A stretch of DNA of 64,000 bases from Maribellus sp. YY47 (GCF_023111095.1 NZ_JALGYW010000018.1:26614-90613); one strand, 5' to 3'. Positions 1 through 9,938 are shown, counted from the stretch's first letter. Notes: generated by a model from the letters alone, not told the origin. Numbers and translations are program-made.

Positions 1-823
1 CGTCGTCGGCCAACACACACGAAACCGGGTACATACCTCCCGAAACAGCTTTCCCAAGTACTAAAATGTCCGGACGAACACCTTCGTGATCGCAGGCCAG
101 CATTTTTCCGGTACGAGCCAGACCTGTCTGCACTTCATCGGCTACAAAAAGAACATTGTATTTCTTGCACAGCTCCGATGCTTTCTTCAGGTAACCATCT
201 TCCGGAACATAAACACCTGCTTCTGCCTGAATGGGTTCAACCAGGAATCCGGCAACGTTTGGATCTTTTAACTCGGTCTCTAACCGTTCAAGATCGTTGT
301 ATGGAATATTTACAAAGCCCGGTGTGTAAGGCCCGTAATGGTTGTACGCATCGGGATCAGACGACATCGAAATGATGGTGATTGTTCTGCCGTGAAAGTT
401 TCCGTCGCAGACTACAATTTTGGCTTCATTTTTCGGAATGCCTTTCACTTTGTAGGCCCATTTCCGGATCAGTTTAAGCGCTGTTTCGTCGGCTTCGGCA
501 CCCGAGTTCATCGGCAGCATTTTATCGTATCCAAACAGTTTGGTCATGTATTCTTCCCAGTCGCCCAACACATTGTTGTAAAAGGCACGAGAGGTAAGCG
601 CGAGTGTTTCTGCCTGTTGGGTAAGGGCTTTTACTATTTTTGGGTGACAATGTCCCTGGTTTACGGCAGAATACGCAGCTAGGAAATCGAAATACTTTTT
701 CCCTTCCACATCCCACACAAAAACTCCTTCGCCTTTGGCTAAAACTACGGGTAGCGGATGATAATTATGTGCGCCAAATTTGTCTTCCTTGGCCATGTAA
801 TCTTTCGATGTAAGTGTTGTCAT
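1..823 (-). CDS. rocD: Ornithine--oxo-acid aminotransferase, 3' part cut by window edge
   Basis: PLP-dependent class III aminotransferase that moves the delta-amino group of ornithine to 2-oxoglutarate, giving glutamate-5-semialdehyde. About 274 N-terminal residues are visible; the stop lies beyond base 1. Reading the minus strand from the ATG at 823 gives an N-terminus with [14 protein letters not shown], typical of ornithine aminotransferases, then the PLP region [13 protein letters not shown], the NFHGRT motif, DEVQTG with the cofactor Asp, and LGKAVSGG carrying the Schiff-base lysine. A second Met lies nine codons in, but the first fits family length better. The gene stands alone; 130 bases separate it from the next stop. 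Identification as rocD rather than an N-acetylornithine aminotransferase rests on the N-terminal block and the [14 protein letters not shown] segment. Confidence 0.88.
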   Translation of the reverse strand, partial: MTTLTSKDYMAKEDKFGAHNYHPLPVVLAKGEGVFVWDVEGKKYFDFLAAYSAVNQGHCHPKIVKALTQQAETLALTSRAFYNNVLGDWEEYMTKLFGYDKMLPMNSGAEADETALKLIRKWAYKVKGIPKNEAKIVVCDGNFHGRTITIISMSSDPDAYNHYGPYTPGFVNIPYNDLERLETELKDPNVAGFLVEPIQAEAGVYVPEDGYLKKASELCKKYNVLFVADEVQTGLARTGKMLACDHEGVRPDILVLGKAVSGGMYPVSCVLADD

Positions 824-953
824 TTCAATTGTTTTAAGTTTATGCAGAAATACGATTTTTGCGCGGAATAAACAATCAAAATACCCGTGTTAAAGAGCAG
901 TGAGAAAAATCAGGCAAATTAGAAATTTACTTTTAAGCGTATGGAAATAGTGG

Positions 954-3014
954 CTATTTCATAAATCGGATGAGCAATACTTCGGTAAGAATAAAAAACA
1001 GTACTAAGAGAATACACAGCTTCCAAAGTTGTTTTCCGTTTTGAATTTCACTCAGCACCTCCGAAAAATTGCGTTGCACTTCGCGTACCAGAGTCGCATT
1101 GTCGAGTCCATTTTCTTTCAATTGAGTTTCAATTTCGTCGGCACCAAAATAACGCAGGTCCGATTCTTTTCGGTCGAAGTTAAAAGCCATCGAAGCCACA
1201 GGTGTTCCATCGTTTTCAATAAGGTAATGTCCGTCGGGAGTAATCTGATCTCCAAAATCGATACGCATGCCTTGTCCTGATGCAGTTACGGCAGGTATAA
1301 TTTTATCCTGGTTTTTCAGGTTCAAAATTTCGATGGAAGCATTCATATCCAGACTAATATTTCGCGGAAGATAATAAAAGGTGTTTTTTCCGACAGTAAA
1401 AGAAATCTGCTGCTTTGGAAGACTGTTCAACACCATGTTGTAAAGGGTCGGAACAAAAAGGATATCGCGTGCAAACGCTTCATTTTTCGCGTCAAGGGGG
1501 AAACTGAAGATCCATGCTTTCCCGTTTTCAAAACTTAACTGCGAAAGGGCTTTATCTCCGTTTTGAAAAGTTAAAAGATTTTGCTCGTCGGAACGGGTTG
1601 CTGATTCAAAACGCAGGTGACCATTTATTACAGGCAGAATTGGATTTTGTTCCCTTTTCTTGAATACATCGGCGTAGAAGTTGTTTTCAAATTCAATCCC
1701 GGATATTTCCTGAGTAGTTGAATCTGTCCCGATAATTCGGTTGGCATTAAAACGCGACAGGAAATTGTTAAGCAATACAGGATTCGATTTCAACTCCGGA
1801 AAAAGAACCACTGATGATCCGTTTTTGACTACGGTTTCGAGTTCGTTTAAGAATCCGCTGGAAAAATTCTCCAGATTAACCAGAAAGATGGTATTGAATT
1901 CATTCAAGCGGTTTACCTGCAAACTCTGTTCATTCATTTTCTCGAGAATGACATAATCGTCGTTTTCAAACAAAGCATCGAGGTAAGCCAGGCCTTCCTG
2001 CGAACTCTTCGGGTTGCTGTAAATGGCCAGCGCTTTTAGGTTGCGCTCCACTTTGTAGCTGATGTACCAGTTGTTATCGTGCGTGAAAGGATAATCGGTT
2101 ATTTCGATTTTCCCAAGTTGCAGTCCGCTGGTGTTGTTGGTGTATTTCAAACTGGCGACAATGTCGTTTTGTGCTTCTACCGTAAAACTGGTGATCGATT
2201 TCAGCGAATCGTTCAGGTAAAGTTTCAACGGCAGATTCTGGTAATTCTGATTCGAACTGTTTTTTATCCGAACCATCACATTTTCCTCTTGCCCAAGTCG
2301 ATGCGCCGGAACTTCCACCCAACATGAATCGATGTAAAGATTCGCTACTTCGTTGGGAACCAGCGGCAGATAATAGCTGAAAATATTTTTGTCTGAGAAA
2401 TTTCCAATATCAGTAACAGAGCGTTGAAAGTCGGAAATGAAATACAGGTTTTTATCTGAACTTGTTCCATCAGCACTTTGTTCTTCGGCAAAGCGATTGT
2501 AGATCTGCGAGAAAGGTACAACATTTGGTGAAGGTTGAACTTCTGAAACCTCGCGAATAAACTGCTCGCGGTTTAATTCGTGCTGATGTTTCGGTTTTAA
2601 ATCGTTGGTGAACAGCCTGAATTTTGTTCCCGCCGGGTAGGCCAGGCAAATTTCCAGCGCTTTGTTACGGGCTACTTCCAGTAATTGTCCTTGTTCCGAA
2701 AGCGCATTCATGCTAAAAGAATTGTCAATATAAATAGCCACCGTTTGTCTGATTTGCTTTTTGGCATCTTTGTTTGCCGGTATGTAGGGTTGGGCAAAGG
2801 CAAAAACCAGGAAAACGATGGTAAGGATACGCGCGGCGAGTATTAAGAGCTGTTTTAGCCTCGATTTCTTTTTTGATTCCTTTTTGATGTCTTTTAGAAA
2901 ATCGACATTGCTGAAATAAACGGTCTTATGCCTTTTAAAGCTAAAAAGGTGAATGATGACCGGAATGGCGATGGCCAGCAATGCAAAAAGAAAGGATGGA
3001 AACAAAAACTTCAT
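954..3014 (-). CDS. BatA/VWA-type double-transmembrane protein
   Basis: 686-residue membrane protein. Residues 1-75 form the Bacteroidetes N-terminal double-transmembrane region: a first hydrophobic helix, a basic loop containing IHLFSFKRHKTVYFSNV, then a second helix ending FAFAQPYIP. Next comes a von Willebrand A-like segment starting at VAIYIDNSFSMN, which keeps the D-x-S-x-S part of a MIDAS site. A long periplasmic region follows, and the protein ends with one helix (LCILLVLFFILTEVLLI) and a short basic tail. BatA-like proteins usually sit with MoxR ATPase and BatB genes; none is here, so this is a solitary member of the family. Its role is not established; envelope stress or complex assembly is the usual guess for the family. 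Confidence 0.75.
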   Translation of the reverse strand: MKFLFPSFLFALLAIAIPVIIHLFSFKRHKTVYFSNVDFLKDIKKESKKKSRLKQLLILAARILTIVFLVFAFAQPYIPANKDAKKQIRQTVAIYIDNSFSMNALSEQGQLLEVARNKALEICLAYPAGTKFRLFTNDLKPKHQHELNREQFIREVSEVQPSPNVVPFSQIYNRFAEEQSADGTSSDKNLYFISDFQRSVTDIGNFSDKNIFSYYLPLVPNEVANLYIDSCWVEVPAHRLGQEENVMVRIKNSSNQNYQNLPLKLYLNDSLKSITSFTVEAQNDIVASLKYTNNTSGLQLGKIEITDYPFTHDNNWYISYKVERNLKALAIYSNPKSSQEGLAYLDALFENDDYVILEKMNEQSLQVNRLNEFNTIFLVNLENFSSGFLNELETVVKNGSSVVLFPELKSNPVLLNNFLSRFNANRIIGTDSTTQEISGIEFENNFYADVFKKREQNPILPVINGHLRFESATRSDEQNLLTFQNGDKALSQLSFENGKAWIFSFPLDAKNEAFARDILFVPTLYNMVLNSLPKQQISFTVGKNTFYYLPRNISLDMNASIEILNLKNQDKIIPAVTASGQGMRIDFGDQITPDGHYLIENDGTPVASMAFNFDRKESDLRYFGADEIETQLKENGLDNATLVREVQRNFSEVLSEIQNGKQLWKLCILLVLFFILTEVLLIRFMK

Positions 3015-3066
3015 ATAGAAAATCGATATTCAGAAGTCGGAGGGCCGAAGTCTGAGGTTTATGTAT

Positions 3067-4047
3067 CTATTGTTCGTCGTTAAAAATAGCTATTTCTTTT
3101 TCTCCGGTCGATTTTATGTATCCCCGGAACATGCCGCTGGTGTTAAACTCCATGGCAATGTTTCCATTTTGGTCAACACCAATAACACCGCCAGTACCTC
3201 CCATGTTTGTGAGTTTATTGATTTCTTCCCGGCAGGCATCTTTCAAATTCAGTTTTTTGTATTCCATCATAGCCGAAATATCTCTTGCAAAACCGAGGCG
3301 GATGTAATATTCTCCATGCCCGGTACACGAAACCGCACAGGTACTGTTGTTGGCATAAGTTCCGGCACCGATAATGGGGGAATCTCCAATTCGCCCGTAG
3401 CGTTTGTTGGTCATTCCTCCGGTGGAAGTTCCTGCACAAAGATTACCATAGCTATCGAGAACTACGCAGCCAACTGTTCCGGTGTTGTCTTTATCGGTTC
3501 TTTCCCGCTCTTTTTTCAATAATTGCTGAAGAGATTGGTAGCGGTTTTCGGTGTAGAAATATTTATTCGGAACAATTTCAAGGCCTTGTTCTTTTGCAAA
3601 CTCTGAAGCTCCTGTGCCGCTTAACATTACATGCTCGGAATGTTCCATAACTGCACGCGCCGCATTAATCGGATTTTTGATATCGCGAACTCCCGCAACA
3701 GCTCCGGCGTTTAGTGTTTTTCCGTCCATAATGGAAGCATCTAATTCATTTACTCCGTCGTGTGTAAAAACAGCTCCCGCGCCGGCATTGAACAGGGGAG
3801 AGTCTTCCAAAATATTAATGACTTGTACAACAACATCGGTAGCAGTTGATCCTTCATCGAGCAGTTTTTGGCCTCGCTCCAAAGCTTCGTTTAATTTCGC
3901 TTTATATTCCTCGCGCGCAGTTTCATCCATACGTTCTTTTGACATGACACCGGCGCCGCCATGGATAACTATTGCATATTTGTTCTGTGAAAAGCCTGTT
4001 AAGGATAGGATCAGAAAAGCAAAAAGAAAAATCGTACCGGTTCTCAT
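3067..4047 (-). CDS. Isoaspartyl peptidase / L-asparaginase (Ntn hydrolase)
   Basis: 326-residue type III asparaginase-like enzyme that cleaves isoaspartyl dipeptides and asparagine. It has a signal peptide (residues 1-20, ending LTGFSQ), so it is likely periplasmic. The alpha part begins AIVIHGGAG. The autocleavage site precedes Thr191 in the GTVGCVVLD motif, and the substrate-binding segment TSTGGMTNKRYGRIGDSP follows. The stop is 52 bases before the start of the BatA-like gene, so the two may be co-transcribed. Length and motif order match plant-type asparaginases. Whether it prefers isoaspartyl peptides or free asparagine cannot be read from the sequence. Confidence 0.9.
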   Translation of the reverse strand: MRTGTIFLFAFLILSLTGFSQNKYAIVIHGGAGVMSKERMDETAREEYKAKLNEALERGQKLLDEGSTATDVVVQVINILEDSPLFNAGAGAVFTHDGVNELDASIMDGKTLNAGAVAGVRDIKNPINAARAVMEHSEHVMLSGTGASEFAKEQGLEIVPNKYFYTENRYQSLQQLLKKERERTDKDNTGTVGCVVLDSYGNLCAGTSTGGMTNKRYGRIGDSPIIGAGTYANNSTCAVSCTGHGEYYIRLGFARDISAMMEYKKLNLKDACREEINKLTNMGGTGGVIGVDQNGNIAMEFNTSGMFRGYIKSTGEKEIAIFNDEQ

Positions 4048-4182
4048 TTCAATTCCATTAATGATTTACAAAAATGACATAATAATGCCGATAATAAAAT
4101 AAATCATCATCGAAAATTTAATCGCTTAAGTGCTCGATTATATGGTGTTGCCTGAAATTATTTATATCTGTAGCTGTAAGAA

Positions 4183-4392
4183 TCAGTCAATAATATGTCG
4201 GTGTTCATCCGATTCAATAATATGGGCTTTTACCAGAAAAAACAGTAAAAGCAAAACTACTGCAATGGATGTGAAAACAATTCCCTTGTATGCTGTCATA
4301 TTATCAGAAGCCATCGGAAAAAATATTACTGCCAATACACAACAAAGTAAAATAATCCCTACTGTCCAACTGAGATACCTGTTACTTTTCAT
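4183..4392 (-). CDS. Small two-helix membrane protein, unknown
   Basis: 69 residues with two hydrophobic segments, about 9-28 and 36-55, joined by a short polar loop (MASDNMTAYKG), and a charged histidine-rich tail ESDEHRHIID. I do not recognise a family. The reading frame is clean, the protein starts MKSNRYLSW and the segments are clear helices, which supports a real gene. It stands alone between the asparaginase start and a lipoprotein gene. The opposite strand is also open here, but that frame lacks such structure. Confidence 0.5.
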   Translation of the reverse strand: MKSNRYLSWTVGIILLCCVLAVIFFPMASDNMTAYKGIVFTSIAVVLLLLFFLVKAHIIESDEHRHIID

Positions 4393-4660
4393 CCCTTTTT
4401 TCTCCCATTACTTTATCAGCTATTAAAATAGCCATTAATTAATAACCTCTGGTTGTGCCAAGATCACCAGCAATTATAATGTCATCTATTAAAATAGAAA
4501 AAACTGTCCCTTATTCCCAATATACGATAAAATCTAAATACGAAGCAATACAGTACTATACATTGTCTATCAAAATCAGGATATTTAACAAATGGCTACA
4601 ACCGTTGAAGTTTGAAAATACGTCTTCCATTCTTTTCGTTGACTCAGTTGCTCAGGGTTG

Positions 4661-5191
4661 CTACTTAGTGTCCGGCTCTTTTGGGGTCTTCGAGAGGAAA
4701 TCTATGAATTTAAAAAGATCTTTATTGTCAGGAATAATACTCCATGAGATGAAATTAACCTGCCATTCGTTTTGTTGGCGTTGAAGTTGGGTCGTAACCC
4801 GCACAGGAAGATTTTCTCCGAAGACCGGGGTATCTTCAAGTTGTTCAATCACTAAAACCGAATTTTGATCTTCTGATATTCTAATGATCCGGGTTGTTAT
4901 TTTATAGGTAAAATTATCGTTTGAGTTTTCGTGCTTTTTTTGCAACATCGCCAGCATTTCACTTTTGTTCCATACTTCTTTGCTGTCTGTTCCCATAAAA
5001 AGGCTTTTTTCACTTAGCTTGTCCGCCAATGCTTCAAAGTCTCCGCTTTTATAAGTGGAGTAGAATTCGTTTAAAAAACTTGTAATTTCATTTCGGATGG
5101 TCTCCTTTTCTGCCGAGGGCGATGTTTGGGATTGACAAGCAAAAATGACCACCGATAAGCATACTATTGAAAGGTTGATATAACGTTTCAT
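4661..5191 (-). CDS. NTF2/SnoaL-like lipoprotein
   Basis: 176-residue predicted lipoprotein; the signal peptide ends at a lipobox with Cys19 (LSVVIFAC). The mature part resembles the SnoaL_3/NTF2-like fold: a helix FLNEFYSTYKSGDFEAL, then LSEKSLFMGTDSKEVW and strands ending in a W-containing segment QNEWQVNFISWSIIP. These small alpha+beta barrels bind hydrophobic ligands or act as enzymes; no function can be assigned here. The 268 bases between it and the small membrane protein at 4183 hold nothing I recognise. Monocistronic as far as can be seen. Confidence 0.65.
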   Translation of the reverse strand: MKRYINLSIVCLSVVIFACQSQTSPSAEKETIRNEITSFLNEFYSTYKSGDFEALADKLSEKSLFMGTDSKEVWNKSEMLAMLQKKHENSNDNFTYKITTRIIRISEDQNSVLVIEQLEDTPVFGENLPVRVTTQLQRQQNEWQVNFISWSIIPDNKDLFKFIDFLSKTPKEPDTK

Positions 5192-5321
5192 AATTTAATG
5201 TTTTTAGGGCTTAACGGTTGGTTGCTTGTGGTTTGTTTGAATCGGTTAAGGCGGAAGTTACAAAATAATTAGCTGAAAATCCATATTTGTAAAACGCCCA
5301 GTAGCGTAAAATCGTATCTGT

Positions 5322-5834
5322 TTAGTTTTTTTCCTTTTCCTTTTTGGGGATTGAAACCAGGCCGGGAGCCAATTTTATTCGTTTTGCGGAATTTGTGTTT
5401 ATCTCGAGCATTTCGTCGTCGCATTCGGGTGTTGTTCTATAGTAGATGTTGTAGTTGGCATTGATCGGGACACTGACTTTGCAGTTTCGCTTAGGCGGAA
5501 TCCGAATATCCATAAAATCACAATAGTTGTTTTCGTCCCAGTTAACATCGGTTAGCATATTGACATACATGGTGTCGGAGGTGGTATTCAGCAGGTTTAT
5601 TTTTTTGAATTGTTGATCGGTTAATGGAAACACAATTCCGGTTTCGAGCGCAACGCCAATAATGGTAGTGCTGATTACCGAGCCAATATCAACAAAAACA
5701 TTCGAGGTTCGGGAGCTACGTATTTGTTTCTGTATTTCGAAACTGGATGGATCGTGAAAATATTTTGGAGTTACACATGCCTGCAAAAAAAGCAGTACGA
5801 TTGGAAATAGCCTATGGATGAATTGATTCTTCAT
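5322..5834 (-). CDS. Hypothetical lipoprotein
   Basis: 170-residue protein with a lipoprotein signal peptide (Cys20 in LLFLQAC). It has a short hydrophobic stretch around residues 48-66 and an Asp/Cys-containing middle (NNYCDFMDIRIPPKRNCKVSV), and ends in a Lys/Glu-rich tail. I do not recognise the family. It is transcribed away from the beta-barrel gene at 5967; the 132 bases between them must hold both promoters, though I cannot place them with confidence. Confidence 0.55.
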   Translation of the reverse strand: MKNQFIHRLFPIVLLFLQACVTPKYFHDPSSFEIQKQIRSSRTSNVFVDIGSVISTTIIGVALETGIVFPLTDQQFKKINLLNTTSDTMYVNMLTDVNWDENNYCDFMDIRIPPKRNCKVSVPINANYNIYYRTTPECDDEMLEINTNSAKRIKLAPGLVSIPKKEKEKN

Positions 5835-5966
5835 TTGTTTTTTCGCTCGAACAATTTTTGTGCCTTCAAATCAGGAAGCCCCTAAAATAGCTTAACTTGC
5901 ACTCTTATTATACTGAACAAAGTTAGCTTACGTTATTTATATTGTAAATCATAAAAAGAAGAAACT

Positions 5967-6539
5967 ATGAAACGTATTATTGTTATTTTTTCGCTGGTTG
6001 TATTTTCAGTCGTTGCGAATGCACAGCCGATCTTTAATTTGGGGCTTAAGGCGGGCTTTAATAATTCAAAATTAAGCCTGAATTCAGATGATTACAATGA
6101 AGAGTCGATCACAAAAATGCACGTGGGAGCTTTTGCCCGAGTGGGAATCAGTAAAGTTTATGTTCAGCCTGAAGTGTACTTTACCCGAAAAGGTGGCGAT
6201 TTTAAGTCAGTTCAAGATATGGCTGGTGAATTTGATTACAAGTCGGTGGATGTGCCGGTGTTGCTCGGAGTAAAGCTAATCGATGCAAAAGCGATGAACG
6301 TTCACGTAATGGGAGGACCGGTTTTTAGTTTTATTACCGATAGTGATTTAAAGAGTGCCAGTTTGGACGAACAATACGTTAAGGATCATTATGCTGCACT
6401 TCAATACGGTGTGGGGGTGGATGTATTGTTTATGACACTTGATTTCAGAATGGAACACGGTGGTAAAGTATACAGTTACCAGGATTTGAATGCAAAAAAC
6501 CGAACATTCATGGTAACGCTTGGTTTTAAATTATTGTAG
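5967..6539 (+). CDS. Outer-membrane beta-barrel protein (PorT-like family)
   Basis: 190 residues with a signal peptide (VVFSVVANAQ, cut near residue 20) and alternating short amphipathic strands, starting FNLGLKAGFNNSKL and ending MVTLGFKLL, the usual C-terminal barrel signature. This is the small Bacteroidetes outer-membrane barrel fold (PF13568 type). The substrate is unknown. A purine-rich stretch AAAAAGAAGAAA precedes the ATG. A strong stem-loop terminator follows 20 bases after the stop, so the gene is monocistronic. Confidence 0.8.
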   Translation: MKRIIVIFSLVVFSVVANAQPIFNLGLKAGFNNSKLSLNSDDYNEESITKMHVGAFARVGISKVYVQPEVYFTRKGGDFKSVQDMAGEFDYKSVDVPVLLGVKLIDAKAMNVHVMGGPVFSFITDSDLKSASLDEQYVKDHYAALQYGVGVDVLFMTLDFRMEHGGKVYSYQDLNAKNRTFMVTLGFKLL

Positions 6540-6559
6540 GAAATAATAATTGCAGAAAG

Positions 6560-6587
6560 AGGCTTCACAAATGTGAGGCCTTTTTTT
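6560..6587 (+). terminator. Rho-independent terminator of the barrel gene
   Basis: Stem AGGCTTCACA with TGTGAGGCCT (one G-U pair), a tiny loop and seven T. It sits 20 bases past the barrel stop. Its T-tract overlaps the stop codon of the convergent gene ending at 6586, so it may serve both strands. Confidence 0.8.
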
Positions 6588-6873
6588 ACTCCGTTTTTGG
6601 AGGCTCCGGAGCTTTGTCTTTTGTTTGTTTTTTGATAAACCAGTTGCGTGGATCCAACTGCTTTTTGTAAGTCGAAAACAACTCTTTTCCAACGAATAAT
6701 CCTCCTGCCCAAAATACTACTTCCATAATAACCAGACTGGTGGCTGATGCAATCACTTTTGTTTGTGACGAAAGTTCAAGAAATGGAATGACGAAGGTTG
6801 CCGCAAAAAATACCCCTGAAAAAACCATGAGAAAAATCCCCAGCTTGATTCGTTTGTTTTTTGAAAATTGCAT
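6586..6873 (-). CDS. Transporter-suffix-domain small membrane protein
   Basis: 95 residues with two hydrophobic helices (about 9-32 and 40-61). The second contains VVFWAGGLFVGKEL, which resembles the small 'transporter suffix domain' family; the tail KEPPKTE-like end is charged. Function unknown. It lies 11 bases downstream of the WbqC-like gene and is probably co-transcribed with it. Confidence 0.6.
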   Translation of the reverse strand: MQFSKNKRIKLGIFLMVFSGVFFAATFVIPFLELSSQTKVIASATSLVIMEVVFWAGGLFVGKELFSTYKKQLDPRNWFIKKQTKDKAPEPPKTE

Positions 6874-6884
6874 GTGCCGTTTTC

Positions 6885-7517
6885 CTACAAGTTAACACTT
6901 TCCATTAATACGTCGAAAGTGTTGGGACCTTCATTAAAAAGCAGATCAAGAATGCTAAGGTTGGGTACAAAGTCAAATTTTTCGCCAAATACCTGGATGT
7001 AGGTTTTAGGCTGAAAGGCAAAATCACTGTTTTCTTTTGCCTTCGGGGAAATGGTCTGGCGAAGATTCAAGGTGTTTTCGGGAACGCTTTCAAAATCTTC
7101 GGTCAGTTTCAGTTTGTTTTCGACCTCCATAAAATCGCACAGCAATTCATGAATTCGCATATTGTGATCTAACAGGAAACGGCTTTTGTTTTGAAAAAAC
7201 GAAAAAAGATCGTCCTGGTAGTATTCAAAATACGGAGAAGAATTGTAGGCTGAAACAATGGTTTGCCACTGGTTTCGTTGCCATTCTGTATCGTACGAAA
7301 TTTCGAGATCTTTTATGATCGTTTTCGAGCCGCGACCTTTTACTACCGGCACTACCAGCGGAACAGGGCCGTTGCCTCCGAGAATAATACAACGGTTTCG
7401 GTAGGTTTGTTTGGTGAAATTTTCGTATTGTTCCAGGTAAACCTCTCCGTGGTGAAGGTAGCGCGCATAATAATGCACCGGTCCGAAATAGGCAGTACTA
7501 AGTAGTAATGGTTCCAA
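6885..7517 (-). CDS. WbqC-like family protein
   Basis: 210 residues. The N-terminus LLSTAYFGPVHYYARYL and the following ENFTKQTYRNRCIILG match the WbqC family (PF08889), found in O-antigen and polysaccharide clusters and as stand-alone genes in Bacteroidetes. The biochemical role is not settled. The next gene downstream (6873) starts 11 bases after the stop, suggesting a two-gene operon. Confidence 0.8.
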   Translation of the reverse strand: MEPLLLSTAYFGPVHYYARYLHHGEVYLEQYENFTKQTYRNRCIILGGNGPVPLVVPVVKGRGSKTIIKDLEISYDTEWQRNQWQTIVSAYNSSPYFEYYQDDLFSFFQNKSRFLLDHNMRIHELLCDFMEVENKLKLTEDFESVPENTLNLRQTISPKAKENSDFAFQPKTYIQVFGEKFDFVPNLSILDLLFNEGPNTFDVLMESVNL

Positions 7518-7558
7518 TTATGTTAATTGTTGTTTCGGCGCAAAGTTATAAAAAGCCA

Positions 7559-8158
7559 TTAATTGTTTTGCGATTGCATGGAAACAACATAGCGATGTAT
7601 AATTTCTGGAAACTGATCGAATTCATATTGGTCGTTTTCGATGTCACGAACCAGGGCCCTGTTATCTTCAAACAGTTTTGCGCAGTCTTTATAATTTTCT
7701 TTTGTGAACAGATGCCACCTTAGATTCATCCGGAACAGGTAGTTTTTAACTTCCACCATTTCCGATTCAATTCCCGTATTTTCCATGCGGGTTGTAACGT
7801 AATAATACAATGGAATTACATCGTTGGATATTCGGTAATAGAAATTTCCTTTTCTCGACGGAAATGCAGAAAGGTTGATATCATTTCTACTTTCAAAAAT
7901 CATTTTACCTCCTTCTGTTTCCAGAAAGAAACCGTTGATCATAGGCGGTTTAAACGATTTTTTCTTTCCACCCGCATCGATAAATTTTACCTCGTTTTGC
8001 ATTTTGGTAATGTTTTCGAGTAAAATGCTCGCCTGGATGGTGTCGTTGTTGAGACTAATTATCCCTCCGGGAAAATAGCGTTTGTCTTTTTTGTCGGTAT
8101 TGCCAAACACTAGCATGCACGACAAAACTAAAATAAGTGTAAAAACAGAACTTCGCAT
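7559..8158 (-). CDS. Hypothetical exported protein
   Basis: About 199 residues when started at the internal Met that opens a normal signal peptide (MRSSVFTLILVLSCMLVFG); a longer reading to 8197 adds 13 residues without signal character. The mature part starts TDKKDKRYFPGGIISLNNDT and contains short beta segments such as GKKKSFKPPMINGFFLE and YYYVTTRMENTG. This resembles secreted Bacteroidetes proteins of unknown function whose N-terminal domain starts with an 'xxGxIxxxxGdTi' strand. No catalytic motif seen. Confidence 0.6.
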   Translation of the reverse strand: MRSSVFTLILVLSCMLVFGNTDKKDKRYFPGGIISLNNDTIQASILLENITKMQNEVKFIDAGGKKKSFKPPMINGFFLETEGGKMIFESRNDINLSAFPSRKGNFYYRISNDVIPLYYYVTTRMENTGIESEMVEVKNYLFRMNLRWHLFTKENYKDCAKLFEDNRALVRDIENDQYEFDQFPEIIHRYVVSMQSQNN

Positions 8159-8312
8159 ATTGCCGGTTTTTTCGGTTAAAATATGTGGACTAAACAATAA
8201 AAAACAGCATCGTTAGCTTCTGTGTTGTTGGATCGGATTTTCGACCAATGGTTTAACGATCGTTCATAAAAATATAAATAATTTCTGCACTAACACAGCA
8301 TGTTAAGCATAA

Positions 8313-9938
8313 TTAACGGATTATTATTTTTTCATTTCTGATATTTCCGTCTGTATCGGTTAATCTTAAAATATACATCCCTGCTTTATACCCCGATACG
8401 TTGATTTGAAATGTTGTTTTGTCTCCACCCGAGTGCGAGAAGATCGCCTTGCCACTGATGTCGAACAACTGAACATTGACGAGATATCGTGTTGAAAGCA
8501 CGTTAATAATGTTGCTGGCAGGATTGGGATATATCTGAATATTTTTTTCTTCGGAAATGATTTCTGCATCGGTGGGTTGGCAGGTTCCCGGCATGTGGGC
8601 ATCAAGCCAATTTAAGCGGGTGCGAATCCATTTTCGCAACTTGGCAACTTCTCCGTCGTAGGTTGTAGGTTGAGCATCAACTTCGGGTGCTCCAACATTA
8701 ATCCCAAGTATATTCCATTTCTGAAAGTGGCGAACCTGTGCCACTTTTACTTCGTTGTACAGCGAGTCGATGGTTGCGTAAAGCTTTTCGTCGGATAAAA
8801 CACCGGCACGAGCTTCCAGATAACGGCAGTTAGTTTGATTTTTAAAATTGTCATCGGAAAACAGGCGTACCATCCACCCCGGCGACTTGACCCAGGGGTT
8901 ACAGTCGTTTATTTTGTACGACCAGCCCGAACCGTCGGTGGCCTTGAAGATAAAGCATTCGTTAATGTTCTTCCAGGCCCAGTCAAAATCCCACACAGGT
9001 CCCGCAACCAGTTTGCCGTTTTTATCTTTATGAAAATACCGGCTTTTCTTAAACCCGTCGTTATTTCTCGAAATTTCGCTTACGATAAAATAGTCGATAA
9101 AGCTTTCAACCTCAAGGTATGCCGCATATCCCGATGAGGGATCGGCGTAACTCGAGCTATATAAGGTCGATTCAAACGTTGAAACGTAGTTTTTGATATA
9201 GTTCTTTTGCTGGTAAACCAGCTCGTCCCAACCGGGATCGTGGTAAACAAAATGAACCTTGAATGTGGGGTGATCAAGTGGGGAGTAGGGCGATAACCAA
9301 CTGTCGTAATCGTTCCAGTAATCAATTTTGAAAATATAGCCGCCAGTCAGTTCCTCCCCGTCGATATCGGTTTCTTTTAAGGTGGCAATATTTACCCTGT
9401 TGTTGTCGCGCTTAATTTTTTCGCCAAAAAGATAAATGCCCTGGTAATCGCCATTTAAAAATACTTCAACGTATTTGGCTCGGGGGGCATAGTGCCCGAG
9501 TTCTTCAAACATTTTAAAACCTAACAAATTTCGCATCAGCGATTTGTCGTTGTAATTCGACAATAACACCCAATCGTTTTCTGCGGGCAGTCCCAGTAGG
9601 CTTACATTGAGGTTGCTTCCATCCGCATTGCGGGTTTCTACCGCATAGGGTTTTTGCGGATACGATTGCGACGACGATCCTCGTAACTCAATTCCGATAA
9701 TTCCGTCGTACTCGTTGGCAGCGTCGTCGAAACGGTTCTCACCGCCAGGATGATGGATCATTTTCATCCTGGCGGTTATTTTAGGTTCATCCGGTATGGC
9801 TTTACCGTCTGTTTCAATTTTTACAATAGGTAGGTTCGATACAAAATTAGAGCTTTGACCAAATGCAATATGTGCTGAAAAAACGAACAGTATCAACAAA
9901 CAGATAATGAATGATAGTATCGTTTTAAAGTTCAGCAT
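8313..9938 (-). CDS. CotH-kinase family protein with T9SS tail
   Basis: 541 residues: signal peptide (1-27, ending AFGQ), CotH domain about 38-440, then a type IX secretion C-terminal domain from about 468 (IQIYPNPASNIINV ... IRNEKIIIR). CotH marks seen are GIELRGSSSQSYPQKPYAVE near 82-101 and the VWDFDWAW segment at 315-321 with the metal-binding Asp residues. CotH proteins are secreted protein-kinase-like enzymes first known from spore coats; in Bacteroidetes they are surface or secreted. The start is four bases after the stop of the 1157-residue BNR gene, so the two are one transcription unit and are likely exported together by T9SS. Confidence 0.9.
   Translation of the reverse strand: MLNFKTILSFIICLLILFVFSAHIAFGQSSNFVSNLPIVKIETDGKAIPDEPKITARMKMIHHPGGENRFDDAANEYDGIIGIELRGSSSQSYPQKPYAVETRNADGSNLNVSLLGLPAENDWVLLSNYNDKSLMRNLLGFKMFEELGHYAPRAKYVEVFLNGDYQGIYLFGEKIKRDNNRVNIATLKETDIDGEELTGGYIFKIDYWNDYDSWLSPYSPLDHPTFKVHFVYHDPGWDELVYQQKNYIKNYVSTFESTLYSSSYADPSSGYAAYLEVESFIDYFIVSEISRNNDGFKKSRYFHKDKNGKLVAGPVWDFDWAWKNINECFIFKATDGSGWSYKINDCNPWVKSPGWMVRLFSDDNFKNQTNCRYLEARAGVLSDEKLYATIDSLYNEVKVAQVRHFQKWNILGINVGAPEVDAQPTTYDGEVAKLRKWIRTRLNWLDAHMPGTCQPTDAEIISEEKNIQIYPNPASNIINVLSTRYLVNVQLFDISGKAIFSHSGGDKTTFQINVSGYKAGMYILRLTDTDGNIRNEKIIIR

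Noticed and set aside
4130..4426. 98-residue plus-strand frame opposite the small membrane protein
   Set aside because: The minus-strand frame has two clear helices and a good start; this one is a shadow.
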